Source: Platerodrilus igneus (Eukaryota > Arthropoda > Insecta > Coleoptera > Lycidae). Taken from it: DNA of 64,000 nucleotides. The notes under the pieces are model-generated. The model made no database searches, was not told the origin of the DNA, and worked only from the letters and a program-made list of their open reading frames with translations. The DNA lies in contig JARFIW010001342.1 of NCBI GenBank assembly GCA_036346225.1, positions 124,001 through 188,000 of the forward strand. The letters are read 5' to 3'. This document shows, in pieces, positions 53,461-62,057 of this stretch. Made by a program: the position numbers and the translations under genes. Within the stretch, counting starts at the first letter, position 1. Every line of letters begins with the position of its first letter.

Positions 53461-54960
53461 CTTAGAAGTATTCTTTGTACTTGTCCCGTCCGGTAATTAA
53501 GCGTAGGCATTTATTTTGAAACCTTTGCATTGGCAGAAGTGCCGTTTGTGAGATGTTGCACCAGACCGGTGCCACGTAAGTTAAGGCGGCTCCGTGGCGT
53601 AGTAGTATGTGTGTGACTACTACGCCCAAGGTCCCGGGTTCGAATCCCGACACGGTCCGCTTGAAAAATGTTAGGCAAGCATTTTTCGCAAAAATACACC
53701 CTCGTTCGGATGAGAGGTAAAATGGAGGTCCCGTGTGTGAGTGTTGTCACGCACGTTAAAGATCCCTACCTTGCTTGAAATAGCAAGGATTCGGCAAAAT
53801 TCAAAATTTTCCAGGTAAAAAAAACTCGCTTCCTGGCCAATGTAGTACCTTCGGGTGGAGCATTGGAAAATCACATGTAATGCCACGTAAGTTATGATCG
53901 GTCTAATTATTGCCGTATATACTAATTTTTTGTTCTTTTGGGACATTTTGCTCGCAAGCAAGGGGTGTAGTGCCTTAGTACTTGCGTAGCCTTTTCTAAT
54001 AGTCTGTTTAATGTGACGTTCGTAATTAAGTCTTTTGCCTAGATGTACGCCTAGGTATTTAACTGTATCCGTGCCCTGTATATCTGTATTGTTAATTTTT
54101 ATTGGTTTGACAATGTTTTGGTATTTTTGAATTTTCTAGCGAATGTGATAACTTCGGTCTTTTCAGGGTTTACTGCTATTTTCCAGCTTTTATAATATTC
54201 TTGTAGAATGTCTAAGTGAAACTGTACTTGTTGTGAACTTACTATTGCAATGTCAGAGTGTGCGTATATAGCCGTGTCATCTGCGTATAGTGCCATTGTA
54301 GTCCGAGTGAATTCTGGAATGTCTTGCGTGTAAATATTGAATATTTTTGGTCCAAGTATAGAGCCCTGTGGGATTCCGGCGTTAATTGTTTTAATGTCTG
54401 ACAGTGCTGTGTTTGCTTTGACGGTGAATTTTCAATTTGTGAGGTATGAATGTGTTAGTTTGATAAGGGGTTTTGGGAATCTTAGTTTTATTAGTTTAAA
54501 AATTATTCCGGGAATCCATACCTTGTCAAAGGCTTTTTGTATGTCCAGTAGTGTCATAGTCGTCACCTTGTTCTTGTTGAAATTGTTTATAATGTCAGTT
54601 GTGATTCTTACTAGTTGTTGCGTTGTACTGTGTCCTTTTTTGAATCCAAATTGGCAATCTTGAGTGGTGTTGAGTTTTTCTTCTGCTGTGTTTAGTCTTT
54701 GTAGTATAATTTTCTCACTAGTTTTGCCAAGGTAGATAATAAACTGATTGGACGATATACAGTCGGGTCTTGTCTGTCTTTGTCTGGTTTTGGTATAGGG
54801 ATAACTGTTGCTGATTTCCATCTTTGTGGGAAATATCGCAGTTTAAACATTCCATTTATGATATAAACTATTTGTAGAATAGCCTTTTTGGACAGGTTTT
54901 TGATTACAATATTTTGTATGTTATCTTCACCTGGTGCCTTATTTTTTTAAAGTGTTTTGA
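53461..54960 (-). pseudogene. Jockey-2 reverse transcriptase, split by a SINE
   Basis: Blocks on -: WKSATVIPIPKPDKD-like (about 54810), YLGKTSEKIILQRLN, CQFGFKKGHSTTQQLVRI, TMTLLDIQKAFDKVW (first Asp), AGIPQGSILGP-like (about 54370), MALYADDTAIYAHS (YADD, about 54290), NPEKTEVITFA and TYVAPVWCNISQTA to ITGRDKYKEYF at 53461. The SINE at 53584-53880 falls within the codons of the TYVAPVW region. Confidence 0.88.
53584..53880 (+). repeat. tRNA-derived SINE inside Jockey-2
   Basis: Complete 297-bp copy with A and B boxes (GTGGCGTAGTAGT, GGTTCGAATCCC) and a 14-bp exact duplication TGCCACGTAAGTTA (53570-53583, 53881-53894). Same family as 15721-16019. The exact duplication points to a recent insertion. 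Confidence 0.93.
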
Positions 54961-55157
54961 TTATTGTAGCAACTTCCTGCGGGCGTGTGATAAGTTTTGC
55001 AATTTCTTCTTCTTGTAGTGCATCGATTTCTAATAGAAATTTGTTCACTTTGTTGTGTATTCTTGTGTGTTGTGCTTCATCGGAAGTTGAGATGTGGACG
55101 CTTTCGAATTGGTTTGCAAGAATGTAAGTCTTTTCCTTGTCTGTGATATATTTTTGA

Positions 55158-56280
55158 TTATTGATTTTTTAGTGGTGAAATAGGTTCATAAGATTTTCTA
55201 AGGGCTTTTGTAATTTTCCAAAGCGAACTATTATGTGGATTTAGTGCTTCGAGTTTTTCTGTCCATACTTTATTTCTGTGGTCTTTGATTTGTGTTTTTA
55301 TTATAGTGTTATAACTTTTAAGTTGTTGTTTTATTAGTGAATCTGCTGTCTGCTGCCAGCGTTTCCTAATCCTATTTCTGATTACAATCGTGTCTTTTAT
55401 CTCTTCTGAGATATCGTTTTTGGTTGGGTTGATTTTAATTATTTTGGTGTGTTTTTGAACGGTTTTCTGTATCAGTTGTGTGAATTCACTCACTTTAGCG
55501 TCTAGCTCCATAGGAGTTTCATAATTTGTGGTTAACTGGATGTAATCGTTTAGCGTTTCCCTAAACCGTTTCCAGTTGATGTGCTTATATGATCTTATCC
55601 TTATAAATGAATTTGGCGGGGATTGTATTTTTATTTTGAAGAGTACTGGATTGTGATCTGAGCAAAGTTCTGGGAGTGATTCTGGTGTAATTATGTAGTT
55701 AATGTTTTTGTTTACCAGGATATCTATTGTTGTGGGGGTTGTGCCGTTCCATGGGTATAGTGTGGGAGTGTCCGGGTATACTACTTCTAAAGTGTTTCTA
55801 TTTACAAATTCCCGTAGGGTGAGTCCGTTGCGATTGTTTCTGTGACAGTTCCACGTATAGTGTCTTGCCTTGAGGTCACCAACTAACACTACTTTGTTAC
55901 TTACACTAGTTATGTTTATGAGATCTATGTCACTAAAATTGTTCTGGGGGGAGTTATATGCACAGATTAAGGATGTGTTATTTACCAGTCTAATACCTAA
56001 TGTTTGTATACTACTTTGGGGTATGTCCGCTTCACAATAGGGTACACTATTTTTAATCACTATGGCTATGCCTCCTTGTCCTGTGTTATTAATGCCATCC
56101 TTGCGTAGGATGGTGTATCCTCTTATTTTTACATTTTGAGTTTTTCAATTTTGTTTCGTTTAGGAGTGCAATGTCTATATTGTTTGTTTTTATAAAGTGT
56201 ATTAACTGTCCTAGTTTACCCAACAGTCCGTCTGCATTCCAGGTCATGATTTTGGTTTCATAATCCATATTGATTTATAT
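55158..56280 (-). pseudogene. Jockey-2 endonuclease
   Basis: Start near 56270 (MDYETKIMTWNADGLLGKLG-like), then after a shift near 56140 and a stop near 56062 the 300-codon ORF 56060-55158: LGIRLVNNTSLICAYNSP, VLVGDLKARHYTWNCHRN (D-x-N position is DLK), TTIDILVNKNIN and LPELCSDHNPVLF with the closing Asp-His. The rest is the connector (KDTIVIRNRIRKRWQQTADS). Asn of the usual GDxNA motif is Lys here, which may impair catalysis. Confidence 0.82.
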
Positions 56281-56470
56281 TTATAGCAAAGCTGTTGAAT
56301 GCCGTGAATTTTTCAATTGGTGTGTTGCAGTTTTTTAAAATACCATTTAAATCTTTGACGACTCTTAGCATGCCTTTTACATTAATTAGTTTGTTTAACT
56401 GTCCCAGCTCTTTAGTTAGTTCTTGGAACTCTTCTGTGCCGTCTAGATTAGTTGTTGCTTTTCCCGGTGT

Positions 56471-57108
56471 CTACTGTTGAGGTTGGGAATAGTTTCGTGT
56501 TTTCCACGGGTTTACGTTGGTTGAGATATTTAGGAATTGCACCCTGCTTCTGATATCTGGGGTTATTTGTTCCTTATTTGTTTGATTAAATGTAGGTGTT
56601 GTCTCAAGTACCTTTTCTGTTACTTTTTTAATTATTTTAATGTATTCCGGACATTCCTCGCTGCTAGCTGGGTGGGGACCATTGCAATTTGCGCATTTTG
56701 CAGGAGTATCTCGTGTTTTGGTGCATGTGTACATCCAATGTTCCGCCGCGTATTTGACGCAACGTATAACCCCTCTACAATTCACTGTGGCATGAGACCA
56801 TTGCTGGATTTACACTGGGTGATGCGTTTTTTGTTATGTTGTTGTTCCCACGAAATCCTTGTGTATACGACATTTTTAATTTCGGTTTGCAACTTTTTAA
56901 GTGTGATGTCGTTCATCGTAATTACTAGAAACAGTGGTGTAAATTTGGTTTTCATTTTGTAACAGTTTGTTACAGGGATATTCTTATTTATTAATTCTTG
57001 CTGAATTTTTTCCGGTTCGACATCACTTGTTAGTTCGCGCGATACAAACGCGTGCGATTTTTCGTCCGAGCCTGCAAATGTGTGGAATTTAGCATTTTCA
57101 GTCTCCAT
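56471..57108 (-). pseudogene. Jockey-2 ORF1 (Gag-like)
   Basis: ATG 57108 (METENAKFHTFAGSDEKS), VEPEKIQQELINKNIPVTN (PRE_C2HC-like), KNVVYTRISWEQQ, then a frame change near 56785 and the knuckle region: CRGVIRCVKYAAEHWMYTC is degenerate and CANCNGPHPASSEEC is intact. The first Cys pair (expected C-x-x-C before GLMP) is damaged. The end of ORF1 lies near 56471. Confidence 0.75.
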
Positions 57109-57180
57109 ATATTTTATAAATTTTTTGCGCTTTTCTCTGTCTATTATGAAAATATTTGTATTATTTGAAGTGTATTTTAT

Positions 57181-57400
57181 TATAAATCCCTTATGTAACC
57201 TGCCATAGGTTAAATAAAGTTAGAATAGATATGCCACCTCCTGCATAACAACTGTTGGCAAGTTTGCGCCACATACTGAAATGTGATAAAACTAAACGAC
57301 GTTAGAATCTGTTACCAAGGTTTGCGACTTCTCTGTTCAAAAGGTTGAGAACCAGACTGAAGATTTTAAATAAAACTAAAAATTCCAATTATAAAAAATA
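57181..57400. other. Nothing recognised
   Basis: AT-rich, possibly the 5' untranslated region of Jockey-2. No frame of note. Confidence 0.4.
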
Positions 57401-57550
57401 ATTCTGTCTGGTATCAGGTAAGCGTTCTACAAGCATAATAGATAAAAATAAATTTGTTCATTGTTTTATATTGAGAACAATAAACAAATTAGGTCATTTT
57501 TGTCTACTATATGGGTACTTGTACAACACTTACCTGATTCCAGGCAAAAT
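57401..57550. repeat. Palindromic MITE, TIR ATTyTGyCTGG, TA target
   Basis: 150 bp, the two halves complementary (GGTATCAGGTAAGCGTT against its complement in CAACACTTACCTGATTCC). TA at 57399-57400 and 57551-57552. It shares the end ATTTTGCCTGG with the MITE at 20577-20772 but differs inside. Confidence 0.75.
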
Positions 57551-57941
57551 TATTTTCTATAAGCTAGAGGACCACGTCTCGGACAGCCAACTTCTTCATC
57601 AATATTGGCTGCAGTACTTTCTTTGAAAGTCTGCTGATGTTGTAGTCAGTAAGTGGCGATGTGCATTATTTTTCACCTTGGATGAATTCAATTTTTTATT
57701 AAATCAGAAACTACATATACATTATATAGGTACATAATCTACAATTAATATAAATAAAATATAAGATTGGAATTTGATTCTAACAAATAAATAGATGTAT
57801 ATAAATTAGGTAATTCCAAATTTATTTTGATTATACACAATTAATACCTATAGGTACATCAATTCTATATCATTTATTTATGAGTGTCTCAACAAAATAC
57901 CTTATTCGAAGTAAGTACTAATTCTAACAGTAACAATTAAA
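57551..57941. other. Nothing recognised
   Basis: AT-rich gap between the MITE and the USP2-like frame. TCGAAGTAAGTACTAATTCT directly before the ATG does not suggest a promoter. Confidence 0.4.
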
Positions 57942-58691
57942 ATGCACAGTTCCCAAGATATTGTTAAATTTATAGGAGAGTATAAAGTTTCAGAAGAATT
58001 TGAAATGTTTAGGAAATACAATCCTTTAGTTGTTATAGAAAATAGTAACACACCACTTTCAAAAAATGTATGTATATACAATATCAAAGAAAGGAGAAAA
58101 TGCATCAAATCACAGTCCATACAGAGGTTTCCTAAAATATTGGTGATACACTTAAAACGGTTTTCACCTACAGGTACACATCAAAGAAAGCTAACTACGC
58201 CTATAGATTTTCCATTAGAAGGGCAAGATATGCGACACTACGCTGCAGAAACAAATCTTGGAAATTGTCATTATAACCTGTATGCAATATCGAAACACAG
58301 TGGGACTACTTTGAAAGGCCATTACATCGCATACTGTCGACACCCGTACTCATTTGTATGGCATGAATATAACGATTCCAAGGTGTGCAGTATATCCTCT
58401 AAAACACTTGTTAAAGCAAAAGCATATGTTCTATTCTACGAAGTGCATTCTGAAGAAATGAAACGAAGTACCTTAGTTTCGAAAGTTCCTAGAGATACAA
58501 TGCATGCAAGAAACCTGTATCGGCCTAATTCTGAACTACATTGCGATTATCTGACAAAACATAATAAACCTGCCAATAGACGAACAACCAATCCAATTGT
58601 TATACTATCTAGTATTCTTGAAGAAATCTTAAATGAACTTCATGATATGCCAGATGTACAAAATTCTTATTTCCTGTTAATGCGAATTTAG
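57942..58691 (+). CDS. USP2-like catalytic C-terminal half fused to the TAF1 bromodomain region
   Basis: One open frame of 249 codons. Residues 1-40 (SSQDIVKFIGEYKVSEEFEM) are not recognised. About 46-165 are the second half of a USP2-type ubiquitin protease: RKCIKSQSIQRFPKILVIHL, KRFS, the His box SGTTLKGHYIAYCRHP and YNDS, ending AYVLFYE. From about residue 198 the protein is TAF1, the TFIID scaffold: LHCDYLTKHNKPANRRT, then NPIVILSSILEEILNELHDM and the start of the first bromodomain (DMPDVQN). No introns. The Cys-box half of a USP is missing from this ORF; a USP10-type Cys box lies upstream beyond Jockey-2. Probably a chimeric retrocopy; whether it is expressed is unknown. Confidence 0.8.
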   Translation: MHSSQDIVKFIGEYKVSEEFEMFRKYNPLVVIENSNTPLSKNVCIYNIKERRKCIKSQSIQRFPKILVIHLKRFSPTGTHQRKLTTPIDFPLEGQDMRHYAAETNLGNCHYNLYAISKHSGTTLKGHYIAYCRHPYSFVWHEYNDSKVCSISSKTLVKAKAYVLFYEVHSEEMKRSTLVSKVPRDTMHARNLYRPNSELHCDYLTKHNKPANRRTTNPIVILSSILEEILNELHDMPDVQNSYFLLMRI

Positions 58692-58830
58692 TCGAACACT
58701 ATCAAAATATTATCCAACGACCCATGGATTTACAGTCAATTCGAGATAACTTGCACCAAAAAAATACCATACTCGTGAAGAATTTTGGTTGATATAGATC
58801 AAATTTTAAAAATTCTGCTTGCTATGACGA
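58692..58830 (+). pseudogene. TAF1: TAF1 bromodomain, continuation after frameshift
   Basis: After the stop at 58689 the next frame carries on the bromodomain: VEHYQNIIQRPMDLQSIRDN, LHQK, and then, after another shift, VDIDQILK. The reading breaks off at about 58830 (GCTTGCTATGACGATGC) and the PDI sequence begins with APWCGHC. Confidence 0.8.
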
Positions 58831-60170
58831 TGCACCATGGTGTGGACATTGTAAAGCCCTTGCACCAGAATATTCCAAAGCTGCAAAAGAATTAGCAGAC
58901 AAAGAATCAAAGATAAAGCTTGGTAAAATTGATGCTACCGAAGAGGAAGATCTTGCTAAGGAATATGATGTCAAAGGTTATCCTACCCTTAAATTCTTTA
59001 GAAATGGACAGCCTATTGATTATTCAGGAGGACGTGATGCTGCCCAAATAGTAGCTTGGCTTGAAAAGAAAACTGGTCCTGCAGCTAAAGAGCTTAAGAC
59101 AGTCGAGGAAGCTAAACAATTTATTGAAGAAAATAAAGTTGCAGTTGTTGGTTTCTTCTCAGATCAAACTTCAGATAAAGCTAAAGCTTATTTATCTGTT
59201 GCTAATGCTGTCGATGATTATCAGTTCGGAATCACTTCTGACGAAGCAATTTACAAGGAATATGAAGCTACATGTGGTTCTATTGTCTTATTTAAACAGT
59301 TCGCGAAGGAAAATCCATTTTGAAGGTGAACATACTGAACAGAACATCAAAAGTTTTTTTACATCAGAGTCGCTACCAAACCTCGTAGAATTCAATCATG
59401 AAACGGCACCTAAGATCTTTGGAGGTGAAATTAAGAGCCATTTACTCATCTTTGTATCTAAAAGTGATGACAAAACCAGTGCTATTGTATCTGCGGCTCG
59501 TTCTGTCGCCAAACCTTACAAATCTAAAATTTTGTTTGTTACAATCGATGTAGAGGAGGAAGACCACCAGCGAATTTTAGAATTCTTTGGAATTAAAAAA
59601 GAAGAGGTTCCCACTGCACGTATTATTAAACTTGAGGAAGAAATGTCAAAATTCAAACCTGAATCGTCCGAACTTGATGCTGAAAGCATAACTACATTTG
59701 TAGATAAGTTCTTAAAAGGTGAGCTTAAACAACATTTATTAAGTCAAGAACTTCCTGAAGATTGGAATAAACAACCCGTGCGTGTTCTTGTTGCAAGCAA
59801 TTTCGATGAAGTTGTATTAGATAAATCCAAGGACGTCCTTGTAGAATTTTATGCTCCATGGTGTGGTCATTGTAAACAGTTGGTCCCTATTTATGAAAAA
59901 GTTGCAGAGCATTTTGAAAGTAATGTTGATGTTGTTATTGCTAAAATTGATTCCACAGCAAATGAACTCGAACATACTCGTATTACAAGCTTCCTACAAT
60001 TAAACTATATAAGAAAGAAGACAACAAAGTTATTGATTACAATGGTTCTAGGACTTTTGAAGGGTTATCTAAGTTTGTAGAGCCAGGTGGTTTTGAGGAT
60101 GGTGCAGCAGAAGAGCCAGTTGAAGAAGAGACTGAAGATGATGATGCTGTACGGCGAGATGAATTGTAAT
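58831..60170 (+). pseudogene. Protein disulfide isomerase (PDI/P4HB-type) retrocopy, 5'-truncated
   Basis: Intronless. It begins at the first active site [14 protein letters not shown], then [20 protein letters not shown]; the b and b' domains follow ([16 protein letters not shown]; after a shift near 59300, [20 protein letters not shown]), then the second active site [14 protein letters not shown] (about 59838) and, after a shift near 59985, EPGGFEDGAAEEP, an acidic tail and RRDEL before the stop near 60168, an ER-retention signal. The signal peptide and first about 30 residues are lost. Two to three single-base shifts are the only damage. PDI works in ER oxidative folding; this copy cannot. 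Confidence 0.92.
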
Positions 60171-60639
60171 TGTAGTACTGACATATTTTTGTTCGTTTTC
60201 TTTTCAGATTAATTGTTTTCACAATTAGTGATATATTCTTTCTTATACGTTAATCTTAACATTCTGATTTGTTCTCATAGACTGAAATGTAATATTCTGA
60301 ATTACATTAAATTTGCACAAGAAGTGCATTTACCATATTCGTCATAAAATACTAATTACAGAATACTTAGGATTAATATATTAAATTTAACATACCAACA
60401 ATTATTTACATGTTTACAAGCATTTAAGTGGAAGTATACATATTAGAGAGAACTTTTAAGGAAATGCAAAATGTATATACTGTTTCAGGTAGATCGTTCA
60501 CATTTTTTGCGCTTGAAACAATGGAGCTCAACACAGTAAATTTGTTCTATGCCTTGGTAAAGCAAATGTGGGAGAGTTACAGATGATCTAATTGAGGAAT
60601 ATTGATATATTCATATGTAGTAACGACCAATCAATTTTC
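60171..60639. other. PDI 3' untranslated region, then nothing recognised
   Basis: The sequence after the RDEL stop is probably PDI 3' UTR. No poly(A) run was found where a simple retrocopy should end. Confidence 0.4.
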
Positions 60640-61780
60640 ATCAAATCTTTATATAGATCCCTATACTTGTTTCTTAAAATTGCAGTCAGAAGAATTATCA
60701 GTAACCAGGCATATAGTGTTATTTTTAGTCTCAATATCTATTACTAAATCTGGATAATAACTGTCTTCTGGTAGAATTAGTATCTCAGTAGCTTTACTCA
60801 CATAACAATTTAAAGATATAAAAAACTAGATATAGAAACCTGCCATCACAATTCGGTACCGTGTTATACTGAACAAGATTTAAAAAGTTTTGAAAATGTA
60901 TTAACATCTGGATTTTGTTTGAGCTAGTTGTGGTTTTATATTCCGATATATTAAAATCACCTAAAATTAAGGAAGAAGTAGTATGCAGAAAATCCATAGA
61001 TTCAAGCGCATCAAATAATGTTAAATAGTCCTGTACAGTAGCTCTAGTCTAGATGAAACATGCTTGTATATAACAATGATGCAATAAAAACAAAATTGCA
61101 ATCATATCTTTAGCTTAGTTAATAAGATATCATTGTTCAGAATATTATTAAATAGCGGATTAATTGTAAGACAGTCTATAATAGTTACTTGAATGCATTT
61201 AGTAGCAGCAAGTAGAACACCTCCTCCCTTTTCAGTATTCATAAACATGATCACGATCTATACGTGCAACATTGTATAAATTACTATCAAATAACTCAGA
61301 GTCATAAAATGTTTTGTCGAGTCAAGTTTCAGTAAAGCAAATGACATCGTAATGTATGTCGTTAGAAAAAATGTGTACTTCTTCCCAATAAACTGACAAT
61401 TTTGGTATTAAACATGTATAGATTTGCTATATTTTGGTAGCATATTACAGTTAGTAGATCTATGCATGTTAGAAATACTATGCCTGTATAGTTTGAGCAC
61501 TAAAGCGAATAGAAAAAAGATGTAAAACGTAGAAGGCCCAAAGAAGAAAGGCCTTGGGATGCTGAGCGTAATACTAAACCGATAGCACTGGACATTACAA
61601 AACATACTACTGGAACCCTCTGTCTGAAACATAGCGCTGTTTAGTTGCCTGCTTCTTAAACTTCGTTTTATTCCTATTAATATCTGCAGCTTGCTTATAT
61701 AAACTGCAACTACTGCTAGATATTCTGCTATCCTTACCAGTAATTATAGCATTAATTGCTTTACAGAAATTAAAAATACA
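60640..61780 (-). pseudogene. CR1-like LINE endonuclease remnant
   Basis: On -, broken by many stops: DIHYDVICFTET (about 61355, catalytic Glu), LDKTFYDSELFDSNLYNVAR, RDRDHVY, GGGVLLAATK, VQDYLTLFDAL, and SSLILGDFNISEYKT (GDFN, about 60960). This is an APE endonuclease of CR1/Jockey-superfamily type. The part above 61420 may be the end of its ORF1. RT is absent. Confidence 0.65.
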
Positions 61781-62057
61781 TCAAGTAATTACAAAACTAA
61801 TAATAAAATCGATTATTGAATCCTTATGAACACAAACAAAACTAAAAGAGACATAATGTTTTACATACTTAGAAATAAGGTGACGAACATTTTGTCTAAT
61901 GCAAAATTTGAAAGTATAAACTTTGTTATATTATATGTTTTATATATGCACGAGACAAAAAAATCATTACAATAGTAAAGACTAAAATGCTGTTCATTTA
62001 GTTCTTTAGCCATTGTTAAAGAAGTAAAACTTGTGTTGTCCTTATTGTTCTTTAACA
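61781..62057. other. Nothing recognised
   Basis: AT-rich; may be the 3' end of the P-element-like sequence that follows on -. Confidence 0.4.

Larger units (their letters stand above)
53286..57180 (-). mobile_element. Jockey-clade LINE (Jockey-2), near full length, SINE-interrupted
   Basis: On -: Gag-like ORF1 (57108-56471), endonuclease (56280-55158), RT (54960-53461) and a 3' untranslated region of about 170 bp whose sequence recurs at 9708-9840. It splits the USP10-like and USP2-like pieces. Both neighbours and the LINE are AT-rich. The 5' edge near 57180 is approximate. Confidence 0.85.
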
